Shown here: positions 22,009 to 30,540 of the stretch, in pieces
Numbering within the stretch: the stretch's first letter is position 1
Layout: every line of letters begins with the position of its first letter
Virus record (IMG/VR): IMGVR_UViG_3300022920_000289
Coordinates: 1-39,966 of that record
Strand: one strand, 5' to 3'
DNA: 39,966 nucleotides
Source: a virus
The notes under the pieces: model-generated
Database searches by the model: none
What the model saw: the letters and a program-made list of their open reading frames with translations, nothing else
Told to the model about the DNA's origin: nothing
Position numbers and translations under genes: made by a program

Positions 22009-22692
22009 TTATTTTGAAGATTTCTGATCTGCTATCCACTTTTTAGCTCTACGGTCGTTTGGTGCAGACATTAAGAATTTGTCAATAGCTCTATCGACTT
22101 CTAAGAAGTTTGCTTTACGATCTGGATCTTCAAGACCACCACTGTTATCTACAATGTGAAAGTTTCCCGCACCAAAAAGCTGTTGAAACTTCATAAGGTT
22201 TTGCTGAACTGTTTGCCACATCTTAGTTACTTGCTCTTTAGGAAGACTTCTAGCTCTTGCTGAATTACGATCCTGTGCTACGTCTTCACTTGTATTAACA
22301 AATAACATCATAGTTTCATAACCTAATGATTTTAATTGTTCACTCGCTTTTTGTACCTTCGCTACGTCTTTTCCGGTACCATCGATAATAAGTCCTAGAC
22401 GGCCTTCAATATGAGATGCTTCTTTATTTTTTGTAATCTGCTTCGCACGATTGCGAATTTCTTGACCTTCATCTGAATAGATATTGTCAGGTGTTAATTC
22501 TTTGCCTGCTTTCCCCATCATATATTCGTAGATATCATCTGAATTCACAGTACGTAGTCCGGTGCCACTTAGCATCTTATTAGCTACGAATGATTTACCA
22601 CTACCTGGACCGCCAGCTAAAAATACTGCTTTAAAGATATGAGGATCATTGACCCCCTCTTCTACTGGTTTGATGATTTCATTAACGTACAT
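22009..22692 (-). CDS. P-loop kinase (zeta-toxin/polynucleotide-kinase-like)
   Basis: A 227-residue P-loop phosphotransferase. Walker A FLAGGPGSGKSFVANK is at residues 25-40; TVNSDDIYEYMM gives the acidic residues that follow in zeta-toxin and T4 polynucleotide-kinase-like proteins, and an arginine-rich lid (RNSARARSLPKE) is near residue 147. The starting MYVNEIIKPVEEG resembles other virion-region genes. A role in RNA repair with the ligase-like protein at 34.5 kb is possible. Confidence 0.75.
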   Translation of the reverse strand: MYVNEIIKPVEEGVNDPHIFKAVFLAGGPGSGKSFVANKMLSGTGLRTVNSDDIYEYMMGKAGKELTPDNIYSDEGQEIRNRAKQITKNKEASHIEGRLGLIIDGTGKDVAKVQKASEQLKSLGYETMMLFVNTSEDVAQDRNSARARSLPKEQVTKMWQTVQQNLMKFQQLFGAGNFHIVDNSGGLEDPDRKANFLEVDRAIDKFLMSAPNDRRAKKWIADQKSSK

Positions 22693-22720
22693 TTATATTC
22701 ACTCCAAGAATTTATTATAT

Positions 22721-22730
22721 GTATTTATCT
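22721..22730 (-). promoter_or_regulatory. late-promoter-like motif AGATAAATAC
   Basis: The motif lies 29 bases upstream of the kinase start, inside the end of the 640-aa virion gene, with TTGGAG as the following ribosome-binding site. This is the usual arrangement in the structural block. Confidence 0.6.
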
Positions 22731-24647
22731 TGGTCCGCTATAAATTACTTGAGAACGAATTGAGTTCCAACTTCTTTGTATCATATCCAACTCTCGTTTA
22801 AACTTTTCTCTACGAGTGTTTGATCCATTGAGATATCTATCAATATAGGTGTCTCTTGCTGTTATTTCTTTGTCAGGATCTCGACTACCAGTATTGCTCG
22901 TATATGATAATGAAACCTTGGCAGCGTTCATATGCGCTTTTGTTCTTCGAATAATTTTTCTTGCATTATCTACTAGATTTTTCGACTCACCTTTTAGTGC
23001 TGTATTTGGAAAATGTGCAGTATCTAATACTCTCTCAATTTCACTTCTGATCATAGCGGCATCTGAACGTATCTTCAAGAAGTCTGTTAAGTAATTCTTT
23101 TTCCATGTTGCAAATACCTCAGATTCAAACTCACGTGTTGATGTTGGAGTTGGTATTTCATTATCACTTTTAGGTGTAGCTCCCTTACTATCAAGTCTAC
23201 TACTAGGTGTAGCTCCCTTACTATCAAGTCCACTACTAGGTGTAGCTCCCTTACTATCAAGTCTACTACTAGGCGAAGATCCGGTTTCTGGTAATTTAGT
23301 TACGATGCTGTTCCCACTCTGCGTTTCAGTAGATGTAAACTTTTCATCAGTGTTGAATATACTAGAAAAATCTGGCTCAATATCGTGCAAGTATGAGTCA
23401 AATGGCGAATATAATTTAGCAGCCAAGGTCATAGGAGACTGTGGGACCCCTGCCGCGGTTGCCGCTGCATTTTTAGCTTCTTCTACTATGGTATTTACTT
23501 CATCTGCATTTGCTCTAGGATCTAGTTCAGTTGCAATATTAGAAACTACATTAGTTACTGGAGAAATCATGTTCTGTGCGGCTGATTTAAGTTCAGGAGA
23601 TCCGGTGTTTAACAGCACTGCTAGTTTGCATGGATCTAATGTTGCAGCTGCTAGTGCAAGAGCCGCTAACTTTGCAGCGATACTGTCTGCCATACTTTTC
23701 AGGTTTGCTATTTCACTTGTTATCTGATTTGCCAATGCGGCGATGCCATTCATCATAGAATTTGCAATATTACCAATCTCATTGAATACATCTTTGATAC
23801 TCTGTGGTATCATATCTGATATTGCGCCAACGATTGAAGAAATACCATCCGTAATTGCGCCGGTGATACCTGCTGTAATATCACTTATTGCGCCGGTGAT
23901 ACCTGCTGTAATATCACTTATTGCGCCGGTGATACCTGCTGTAATATCACTTATTGCGCCAATTACCGGACCTAATAACTCTTTCACTTTATCTAGACCA
24001 GCATCCATGAAGTCCATTATACCGTCAAATGCGCCTGACATAAGTCCCATCAGTTCATTAAACAAACTACAACTATCCGCCTGTTCGCCGAACTGCTGGT
24101 TCATATCAGCTAGTGAACTCGCTTGTTCTAATGTCTGTGGCAAGTTAGTAATCTGAGAATTTGTATGATTTTGTAAACTACTATACATAGGTATTGCTGC
24201 ACCTGATAACCCGGCGACGAGTAGCATATTACTGAAATCGACCCCCAATGCAGATGACAATCCTGCTAGTAGCAATGATGTTTCAGTTGAGGATAATCCT
24301 GCATCTGAGAATGCACTTGAGAATGCACTTGACAATGCTGCCATCGCTAGTACACCTGGACTTGTTGCGAAATTTGTAAAAGCATTTATACTTGCTGTAG
24401 AACGTGCATCGTATGGATTAGTGAAGTTGTTTGCACTAATTTCACTACTAAAAACTTGTAATGCTTGCGTTCTATTATAATGTGATTGACGTGCTTGTAA
24501 TTCTGCAAGTTGTTCAGGCGTCAAATCTGTAGAACTTACACCATCATAATATTCAGCAGGAGTATTAGTTTCTGCTAATGTTACAGCACCGCCGCCATTT
24601 CTAATCCATTCTTGGTATAATCTTTCAAATTCTGCTTCGCTTGACAT
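22725..24647 (-). CDS. large virion/baseplate protein with internal repeats (640 aa)
   Basis: A 640-residue serine- and alanine-rich protein. The middle holds GAISDITAGIT tandem repeats (about residues 231-263) inside a long hydrophobic, helix-prone zone, and residues about 459-491 hold three copies of SSRLDSKGATP. The C-terminal 130 residues are charged and helical. It lies four bases after a PAAR spike-tip gene, suggesting a baseplate or spike-associated protein, or an injected effector carried by the spike. No family is certain. Confidence 0.65.
   Translation of the reverse strand: MSSEAEFERLYQEWIRNGGGAVTLAETNTPAEYYDGVSSTDLTPEQLAELQARQSHYNRTQALQVFSSEISANNFTNPYDARSTASINAFTNFATSPGVLAMAALSSAFSSAFSDAGLSSTETSLLLAGLSSALGVDFSNMLLVAGLSGAAIPMYSSLQNHTNSQITNLPQTLEQASSLADMNQQFGEQADSCSLFNELMGLMSGAFDGIMDFMDAGLDKVKELLGPVIGAISDITAGITGAISDITAGITGAISDITAGITGAITDGISSIVGAISDMIPQSIKDVFNEIGNIANSMMNGIAALANQITSEIANLKSMADSIAAKLAALALAAATLDPCKLAVLLNTGSPELKSAAQNMISPVTNVVSNIATELDPRANADEVNTIVEEAKNAAATAAGVPQSPMTLAAKLYSPFDSYLHDIEPDFSSIFNTDEKFTSTETQSGNSIVTKLPETGSSPSSRLDSKGATPSSGLDSKGATPSSRLDSKGATPKSDNEIPTPTSTREFESEVFATWKKNYLTDFLKIRSDAAMIRSEIERVLDTAHFPNTALKGESKNLVDNARKIIRRTKAHMNAAKVSLSYTSNTGSRDPDKEITARDTYIDRYLNGSNTRREKFKRELDMIQRSWNSIRSQVIYSGPR
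23173..23271 (-). repeat. three tandem 33-bp coding repeats (11-aa SSRLDSKGATP)
   Basis: Units at 23173-23205, 23206-23238 and 23239-23271 differ by a single base (one unit reads SSGLDSKGATP). They form a polar linker in the 640-aa protein. Near-identity at DNA level suggests recent slippage expansion. Confidence 0.9.
23857..23955 (-). repeat. three tandem 33-bp coding repeats (11-aa GAISDITAGIT)
   Basis: Identical units at 23857-23889, 23890-23922 and 23923-23955, with degenerate flanking copies (GAITDGISSIV). They encode the hydrophobic glycine-paced segment of the 640-aa protein. Repeat number probably varies among relatives. Confidence 0.92.
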
Positions 24648-24651
24648 ACTC

Positions 24652-24957
24652 TTATCCGTTCACTATCACATTGCCACTGCCGCTTGCTACTCTTATGCCA
24701 CAAGAAAACGCATCGCCCACTCTACCAAGAGGTTTACCATTGACTAATACGTTAGACGAACCTTGTCGTAGTGGCGTAACATGCGGCACACAAGATGGCG
24801 GAGAACCTCGCGGAATACCATGTGGGGTATCACTATCTCCAACTCTGAATGCTTGCAATCCATTAATGATTACATTGCTTGAGCCGCTGGAACATTTGCC
24901 CGGTCCACATGTTGGGTGATTAGTTGTACTATCTGTTGTTCTTGCGGCGCTTGGCAT
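24652..24957 (-). CDS. PAAR-domain baseplate spike tip protein
   Basis: A 101-residue PAAR protein that would cap the membrane-piercing spike. It starts MPSAARTTDSTTNHPTCGPG and has the PAAR paired pattern SSNVIINGLQAFRVGD with HxxH-like and cysteine residues (CGPGKC, SCVPH, SCG) as metal ligands, then SSNVLVNGKPLGRVGD and SGNVIVNG. It is followed after 4 bases by the 640-aa gene and preceded by an Sm-like gene, forming a spike cluster. Confidence 0.9.
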   Translation of the reverse strand: MPSAARTTDSTTNHPTCGPGKCSSGSSNVIINGLQAFRVGDSDTPHGIPRGSPPSCVPHVTPLRQGSSNVLVNGKPLGRVGDAFSCGIRVASGSGNVIVNG

Positions 24958-25268
24958 TATGTAATTAATCCTGATTTTTCTGGGACGACAAGACCAGATG
25001 TTGCTGCTCTATATGCGTCTGATGTTTCTTTATTCGTTTTTAACACTGCAACAACTTTAGTTGCTTTGATATTGACTTCGCCTTCACTATCACCTGTGAT
25101 AGTAAAGTTCTGAAATGCTGCACCTTGCGGTCCAATTGCAATAGTAAGTGGACGTGCAAGTGTAATGTACGCATCATCTTCTTTTACTAGTTTGCCTAAT
25201 ACTTCTTGTCCACTCATTAATGAAAGTGTTACGATATCGTTTGTGTTATATTTCTTTTCAATTAGCAT
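24957..25268 (-). CDS. Sm-like small protein (103 aa), baseplate-associated
   Basis: A 103-residue beta-rich protein whose start MLIEKKYNTNDIVTLSLMSG continues QEVLGKLVKEDDAYITLARP, the strand-turn-strand pattern of Sm/LSm-like folds (about residues 10-45). Similar small proteins occur beside baseplate genes in marine T4-like phages. It overlaps the PAAR start by one base and the radical SAM stop by 11 bases. Assignment of fold is tentative. Confidence 0.6.
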   Translation of the reverse strand: MLIEKKYNTNDIVTLSLMSGQEVLGKLVKEDDAYITLARPLTIAIGPQGAAFQNFTITGDSEGEVNIKATKVVAVLKTNKETSDAYRAATSGLVVPEKSGLIT

Positions 25269-26550
25269 TTTTGCCCTCTGTTAATAATTTCCACCATTCC
25301 GGTTCTATTTTTTTATAATTCATCATCTTCTTGTTTGCAAGAAAATAATTTCGTTCTTGTAGTTTAAGTCTATCAACGAACTTACCATTTTCATGTATTA
25401 CTTCTTTATCATTGAGTACAGTGTCCATAGAGTTAATAATAAGATTTAGATTACTATATGCCCTTTCACTTATATCACTTGTATTTATTACTTTATTAAG
25501 TCTGTGCTTAATTATCGGCTTAATATCCGTCGGAATATTAGCAACTGAAAGCCATTTAGGTGATGTTACCATATTTACTGCCCATGTATCTAATATATTT
25601 GGATCATTAAATGATTTTAAATAGTCAATCATAAGTCCCATACTGTAAACATTTAATATACTAACTGTAGTAGCTATACTACACCTGTTACTAATACCTG
25701 GTAATTCATTTCTCTCATTGAAATAATCAATATATTCTCTTATATTACGTTGCTGTTCTTCCCATACTGATCCAGTTCGCATGTATTCGCCAAGTTCACC
25801 AATAGCATCAATACTGAATGATATGTTAATTGATGGGAATTCATTCCATAACTGTCTAATCTCATCAGTAAGTCTTATAGTTGCATTAGTTACATATGAT
25901 ATAGACGGTCTAATATTATTTTTTATTAACCATCTTAGATAGTCATAGTGTTCTTGTATTAATAATGGTTCGCCACCCGTAAACTGTATATATTCTAAAT
26001 CATGTGATACATCATGTAGTCCGTTCCAAAACGTTTCATCGTGTATCCAGTCTGATCCTAACTGTCGTTTTCTTATCCAATCTTTATCTAAAGTTTCAAA
26101 CATCAATAAAGAATCTTCTTTAAGTAATTTGTTTGAACTCTGAGAAGAGCAACTTCTACATGCAAGATTACACTTTGCTCCCAATTTAAGTTCAAAAGAC
26201 TTCAATGTGTGATTATCTTTAGTAACTTTTATATCTTTAAAGTGTTCATTAGCCCACATCCGATGTGAGAAGGCACTATTCTTCTCATACATGTAGCAGT
26301 TTTTGCAACCAGGAGATGGAATATTATTTAATGAGTTATATCGAAGTTGTTTCCATTCTTCGTGTTCATTAAAAATTTCTGTTATAGGCAAGTCTTGATG
26401 TTTTGGCACCAATGAACCGTCTATCTCTTTGCCCAGTACAGGAGACGTTCGCCAATTGTAATTACAACATGCAATTGTATGCCCACGTGCAGTTAAATTC
26501 AAATGAGAGTGTGGTAAAATACAAAAATATTTGCCACTCTTATCAGCCAT
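25258..26550 (-). CDS. radical SAM enzyme with SPASM/twitch-like cysteines
   Basis: A 430-residue radical SAM protein. The [4Fe-4S]-binding CX3CX2C is CNLACRSCSS near residue 131, with downstream FTGGEPLL (SAM contact) near 193. An N-terminal block holds more cysteines (ACCNYNW, GCKNCYMYEKNS). It belongs to the twitch/SPASM-like radical SAM proteins common in marine phages; substrates are unknown but peptide modification is possible. The ferredoxin at 4.9 kb could donate electrons. Confidence 0.9.
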   Translation of the reverse strand: MADKSGKYFCILPHSHLNLTARGHTIACCNYNWRTSPVLGKEIDGSLVPKHQDLPITEIFNEHEEWKQLRYNSLNNIPSPGCKNCYMYEKNSAFSHRMWANEHFKDIKVTKDNHTLKSFELKLGAKCNLACRSCSSQSSNKLLKEDSLLMFETLDKDWIRKRQLGSDWIHDETFWNGLHDVSHDLEYIQFTGGEPLLIQEHYDYLRWLIKNNIRPSISYVTNATIRLTDEIRQLWNEFPSINISFSIDAIGELGEYMRTGSVWEEQQRNIREYIDYFNERNELPGISNRCSIATTVSILNVYSMGLMIDYLKSFNDPNILDTWAVNMVTSPKWLSVANIPTDIKPIIKHRLNKVINTSDISERAYSNLNLIINSMDTVLNDKEVIHENGKFVDRLKLQERNYFLANKKMMNYKKIEPEWWKLLTEGKNAN

Positions 26551-26992
26551 TTGAATTTCTTTCTTTTACCAAACTAATAATTTTATTGGCATCATGTCTT
26601 GTTAATATATCTAAATCATCTTTTATAAGTTCAAACTTATCTAGTTTACCAGTTATTCTGTTTAAAATATAACCATCTACATAGCATACTAGATACATAT
26701 CGCCTTCCGATAGGTCATGTATTAACCATACTTCTGGATTCAAATCAGGACGGGCATGATGGATAGTATAAAAACATCCCAATCCATTACCGCTGTTTGT
26801 GTAAAATTCTTCTGTGATATATTCCCAAACATCTGGCCACGATGCAGGTCTATCATAATCAAAGCCATGCCGACTGTAATCTAATTTCTTCCAGAAGTCC
26901 ATTGCTTTTTGCAAATTCTTTTCAGAAAAGTCTTCTTTTAGATTTAGTCTTGTTTGTCGCCATTCATATAAAAGATTAGCTGTGTCTGTCAT
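26543..26992 (-). CDS. hypothetical protein (149 aa)
   Basis: A 149-residue acidic, tryptophan-rich protein (ASWPDVWEYITEEFY, HARPDLNPEVWLIHDL). No recognised family. It overlaps the radical SAM start by 8 bases and is likely coexpressed with it; it could be a substrate or partner. Confidence 0.65.
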   Translation of the reverse strand: MTDTANLLYEWRQTRLNLKEDFSEKNLQKAMDFWKKLDYSRHGFDYDRPASWPDVWEYITEEFYTNSGNGLGCFYTIHHARPDLNPEVWLIHDLSEGDMYLVCYVDGYILNRITGKLDKFELIKDDLDILTRHDANKIISLVKERNSNG

Positions 26993-26993
26993 A

Positions 26994-27776
26994 TTACATA
27001 GACCAACGTTTGACTGTGTAACTTACCTCTGTTGTGAAGCCTGTATCTTGCGTGAAATTAATTTCTAGATTGTCGCCGTTGATAGTAGTAGAGAATTCGA
27101 TGTTTGAGAATTCATCAACTTCTGCAATACCGTCGCTATCGTCTTGCCAAATTTCAGTATTGTCATCTGTTAGCTTTGCTTGTGCAACACCTAATGGATA
27201 ACCGTTAACTATTTTAAGTTGTCCAACACGAATATACGTTACATTACCATCGTATTGTTTTAGGGAATAATCAACAAAGAATGATGTACACACATCATGT
27301 TGGTATTTTAAGAATACACCGTTTGTATCTGTAAATGTTTTTCTATATAGACTTGGACGTAAACCAGTAACTGCATCTAACGAACTTAGGTGTTGATCTG
27401 CAAATAGTTGATTGAATGAATTTTCCGTAATTACTTCGACTTGTTTTCTTGGGCGACCGTATTCTGCTACGTTGAATGCAGCAGTGTTATTCATTGCAGT
27501 AAGTAATGCTTCTACATCTACCACATTACGAATTACAAGGTCTTCATCTATCATTAATCCAGGCTCTGGGTTGTCTACACTATCTAACCATGACTGTATT
27601 ACCGCATGTGCATTTGCAAATGGATCAAACTGTATCTCATTAATTGCATCATCGATGCCAACAAACAATTGATTGGTGTCTGTAGTAAACCCCATTTCAC
27701 CTGTTTCAAGTGTGGCAGATGTGATTTCATCGCGGAAACCGCGTCTTAATAAAATTTTTACGTTCTCTGTAGACAT
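26994..27776 (-). CDS. tail-fibre-like virion protein
   Basis: A 260-residue protein. The N-terminal MSTENVKILLRRGFRDEITS followed by LETGEMGFTTDTNQLFVGID matches the short attachment domain (major tropism determinant / hyaluronate-lyase N-terminal type) of phage fibres, where RxG...GExGxxTDTxxLFVG is typical. The remainder is beta-rich and has no catalytic motif. It would be part of a fibre or whisker in the virion. AGGAG precedes the start, and a late-promoter motif lies 23 bases upstream. Confidence 0.8.
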   Translation of the reverse strand: MSTENVKILLRRGFRDEITSATLETGEMGFTTDTNQLFVGIDDAINEIQFDPFANAHAVIQSWLDSVDNPEPGLMIDEDLVIRNVVDVEALLTAMNNTAAFNVAEYGRPRKQVEVITENSFNQLFADQHLSSLDAVTGLRPSLYRKTFTDTNGVFLKYQHDVCTSFFVDYSLKQYDGNVTYIRVGQLKIVNGYPLGVAQAKLTDDNTEIWQDDSDGIAEVDEFSNIEFSTTINGDNLEINFTQDTGFTTEVSYTVKRWSM

Positions 27777-27793
27777 AATGTAACTCCTAGTCG

Positions 27794-28483
27794 TTACATG
27801 TATTTATCAAAATACTCTTGAACCTTTAATGCCCATTGCATTGCATACTTGTCGAACTCTTCACCTTCGACTACAAACTCTTGATAATTACCTAGGTTGT
27901 CTGCTTCTGCATCCCAACCAATCATCATAATGACAATAGTACGAATGTTAGTTCCGTACAACTCATTGTGTGCTGATGCATATGCTGCACCTTGTAAGAA
28001 GTAATCATCAATCCACTCACGCTTCTTAGGCTTGCGTGTAGTTTTGAAATCGACCATTGCAGGCTTACCGTTCCATACACCAATGCAATCTGCTGTTCCA
28101 GCATAGAGACCTGGGTAGTATAGAGGTACTTCCGTCCCCCAACATTCGTTTAGATTGCTGAGTCCTTTATCAATTACAATGTCTGAAAGTTCTTTAGCCA
28201 TCTGATGAATAAGATTAGTACCCGTAGGCCTATCTTCTTCAAGAATAAACTTTTCTAAGTGTAAGTGTACTTGTGTACCAATACCAGTAGCAAGGTTCAT
28301 AATACGGTTAGCTTCTTCATTTCCGACACGCTGGCGCCATTCATGTATCGCTGTTTTATCAGCAAGCGCAGATAGTACTGTCGTTACGCTTGGTAATGGT
28401 TTACCCCCAGGCGTCTGATAGTGACGGGATCCATCAACATTCACACGCGACAAGGGGGTATATGTATAAGTTTCTTTTAGCAT
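27794..28483 (-). CDS. PD-(D/E)XK nuclease (RecB-like)
   Basis: A 229-residue nuclease with the PD-(D/E)XK signature GTADCIG...AMVDFKTTRKPK (near residues 128-156) and QGAAYASAHN as the accompanying motif (Q near 168). Such enzymes in marine T4-like phages act in recombination or host DNA degradation. The promoter -10 at 28490-28495 ends only six bases before the ATG, so the transcript may be leaderless. Confidence 0.88.
   Translation of the reverse strand: MLKETYTYTPLSRVNVDGSRHYQTPGGKPLPSVTTVLSALADKTAIHEWRQRVGNEEANRIMNLATGIGTQVHLHLEKFILEEDRPTGTNLIHQMAKELSDIVIDKGLSNLNECWGTEVPLYYPGLYAGTADCIGVWNGKPAMVDFKTTRKPKKREWIDDYFLQGAAYASAHNELYGTNIRTIVIMMIGWDAEADNLGNYQEFVVEGEEFDKYAMQWALKVQEYFDKYM
27800..27809 (-). 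promoter_or_regulatory. late-promoter-like motif TGATAAATAC
   Basis: TGATAAATAC lies 24 bases upstream of the tail-fibre-like start, within the last codons of the nuclease gene, followed by AGGAG. Confidence 0.65.
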
Positions 28484-28489
28484 ACGTAT

Positions 28490-28518
28490 AGTATACTATG
28501 ATTCGAAAAGAATTACAA
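28490..28518 (-). promoter_or_regulatory. sigma-70-like promoter of the nuclease gene
   Basis: TTGTAA (28513-28518), 17 bases, TATACT (28490-28495) on the minus strand. The -35 overlaps the stop codon of the preceding gene. Confidence 0.65.
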
Positions 28519-28980
28519 GCTCTTTTTTATGATTTCAATCATATCCGCTTTCTTTTTTCTGCGGTCAAGTGCTAGTCCAAGTGTTTCTTCTGCCCATTCG
28601 TCTAACTCTTTTTTAGTCATTGCTTCGAAGTCTGGCGTTTCTGCTTTCACATCTTCAGCCGGACTTACTTTAACTACATCATCGTGTTTAATAACAATTG
28701 GGTCTGGACCAGTTTCAACTACAAGTTCATTTGTAACTTCTACAGATGCTTCTTTTAGTTTACGCATTGCTTCTTCTTCAGTACGTGCTACTTTTGCCAT
28801 AAACTCTCTATGGCGTTTTGCGTCTAAGATTTCGCGTCTACGTTCAGCTACTTCCTTAGGTAGTTTAGAAAGTGCTAATTCTTCTGCATTTAGCTCTTCA
28901 CGTTCTGCATGAATTTTTTCATTCATTTCTTTTTTAGAAATAATTTTTAATTCTTTATCACCTTTAATAATTAATGGCAT
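28513..28980 (-). CDS. hypothetical charged protein with SAP/HeH-like C-terminus (155 aa)
   Basis: A 155-residue protein rich in Glu and Lys. A long helix with RREILDAKRHREFMAK lies in the first half and the C-terminus MTKKELDEWAEETLGLALDR..KKKADMIEIIKKSL resembles a HeH/SAP-type helix-extension-helix DNA-binding unit. It overlaps the next upstream gene by one base. A virion-assembly role is possible from position. Confidence 0.65.
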   Translation of the reverse strand: MPLIIKGDKELKIISKKEMNEKIHAEREELNAEELALSKLPKEVAERRREILDAKRHREFMAKVARTEEEAMRKLKEASVEVTNELVVETGPDPIVIKHDDVVKVSPAEDVKAETPDFEAMTKKELDEWAEETLGLALDRRKKKADMIEIIKKSL

Positions 28981-29300
28981 TATCCAATCCTCTTATCAGT
29001 TGCTTTGTTAGCAAGTTTTTTAACTGTTTCTCTATCACTGTTTTCCTCACCTTGAGTTGGGGCTCCGACGAGTGTGATAGCGTCTACTGTTACTTTACTA
29101 GTATACTTGCTATTGCGCATTAAGTCAACAATTGATTCAGGTGTCACAGTGTGACCCATATCATTTAACTCTCTAGCTAAAATATCAGTACCAATAGTGA
29201 AAATTGAATTCGCTTTTAAACGAACTAGATACGCATTGATATCATTAATCAATTGCGCATGTGAATTTGCATCTTCATTTAAAAGTGTTGAAATTTTCAT
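28980..29300 (-). CDS. hypothetical phage protein (106 aa)
   Basis: A 106-residue soluble protein starting MKISTLLNEDANSHAQLIND, sharing the MKIS-type N-terminus of genes in the structural block. The fold looks helix-rich with a possible winged-helix (ILARELNDMGHTVTPESIVDLM). No family is recognised. Confidence 0.65.
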   Translation of the reverse strand: MKISTLLNEDANSHAQLINDINAYLVRLKANSIFTIGTDILARELNDMGHTVTPESIVDLMRNSKYTSKVTVDAITLVGAPTQGEENSDRETVKKLANKATDKRIG

Positions 29301-29303
29301 CTA

Positions 29304-30464
29304 TTATCTCTTTGCACGTCCTAGTGGTTCATCTTCTGGGCCTGACATTGATTCATCACCACCTGAAAATTCCATATCCATTGAGATATCATCTTCCATA
29401 TCTGCGCCCATGTCTCCGCCAAGTTCTGCACCGGTCGCTGCCATGTCTGATGCTGGTTGCTGACCAGTTAGTACTAGTACTGCATCGTTAACTGCATCTT
29501 TAGTTGAACGTGCTTGACCTAATAGACCTGCAATTGCTGAATCAGTTGCTTGCTTGAATGATGCAGATTGTTCTGGACCATGTGAATAAGCCATTTCATC
29601 TGCTAGTGGACCTAGCTGATCATTTTGAATTTTACCTAGTTTTTCGATCATGTCTTGTAGTTCGTCTACAATACCACGAGCCGCCATTGTGATTTCTGCA
29701 TCTGCAGCGTCTGCTTCAAGTAGAGCATTAAGTTGTGCCATAAGGCCTTCTTCTAACTTTTCTTTTTTCATTTTGTATTCCTTTGGTGCTTCGTAAGTAT
29801 TGCTATACTTTTTCATTGTATCAAACTTTGGTGAATCACCTTCGTTTGTTTTTTCTGCTTTTGCCGCATGTACTGCTTTACGCTGTGCATCTGATTTGTA
29901 TTTACCCTCAGTTGCTACTTTTTCTTCAATGACTTCGTAATCGCCGCCTGATGATGCAGATTTCATTACTGCAGCGTCTTGTGCTTCTTTACGGGTTTTA
30001 TATGTTTTATCTGATACGCCATATCCACGTGATTTGTCACGGATTTTAAAGCCCTCTGATACTGATTCATTTTTCTTTAGGAAAGCTGGCTTGTCATCTT
30101 TTGTGCCCATCTTGCCGTCTTTGCCGGCATCCATTGGCATTTTATCTGACTTTGCTTTATCCTTCTTAGGAGCTTTGCCTTTTTTCTTATCTTGATATGC
30201 TTTAAGACCTGGAGGAAGTTCGCCTTCTGCTACATGTGCTTTAAGCAATGATTTAATTGTTTCTAACATAAGCATGTTCTCAACGTATGCACGATCCTGA
30301 TGATCTGCACGTAGTTCACGCTTTTGTGCTTCTAGTGCTACTTTTGCTTCACGTAATGAAGCTAAGTCGCTTTCAACTGAATATCCAAAGTTCGCCTTCA
30401 TATACTCGTTTAAACGAGTAGAAATCGCAACTGGATTTGTGTTATAAAAGATTGTTTTTTTCAT
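29304..30464 (-). CDS. probable virion-associated protein (386 aa)
   Basis: A 386-residue protein with an N-terminal coiled-coil-prone region (LASLREAKVALEAQKRELRA), a lysine-rich middle (KGKAPKKDKAKSDK and GKYKSDAQRKAVHAAK) and an acidic C-terminus rich in Met, Glu and Asp. Start at 30464 is preferred because GGGG sits 10 bases upstream. TGATAAATAC upstream suggests late expression. Scaffolding- or head-core-like composition, but no motif proves this. Confidence 0.65.
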   Translation of the reverse strand: MKKTIFYNTNPVAISTRLNEYMKANFGYSVESDLASLREAKVALEAQKRELRADHQDRAYVENMLMLETIKSLLKAHVAEGELPPGLKAYQDKKKGKAPKKDKAKSDKMPMDAGKDGKMGTKDDKPAFLKKNESVSEGFKIRDKSRGYGVSDKTYKTRKEAQDAAVMKSASSGGDYEVIEEKVATEGKYKSDAQRKAVHAAKAEKTNEGDSPKFDTMKKYSNTYEAPKEYKMKKEKLEEGLMAQLNALLEADAADAEITMAARGIVDELQDMIEKLGKIQNDQLGPLADEMAYSHGPEQSASFKQATDSAIAGLLGQARSTKDAVNDAVLVLTGQQPASDMAATGAELGGDMGADMEDDISMDMEFSGGDESMSGPEDEPLGRAKR

Positions 30465-30498
30465 GGTAATGTACCCCAATACATAATTGTTATATTAT

Positions 30499-30508
30499 GT
30501 ATTTATCA
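30499..30508 (-). promoter_or_regulatory. late-promoter-like motif TGATAAATAC
   Basis: TGATAAATAC lies 35 bases upstream of the start at 30464, in the gap after the 209-aa gene. Nothing else is visible in 30465-30540. Confidence 0.65.
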
Positions 30509-30540
30509 TTTAAGATCATATTTAATTTTTAAGGAAGTGC

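Noticed and set aside
23173-23955. Tandem 33-bp repeats as a CRISPR array
   Set aside because: The units are directly adjacent with no spacers and stay in frame inside a long gene, so they are coding repeats.
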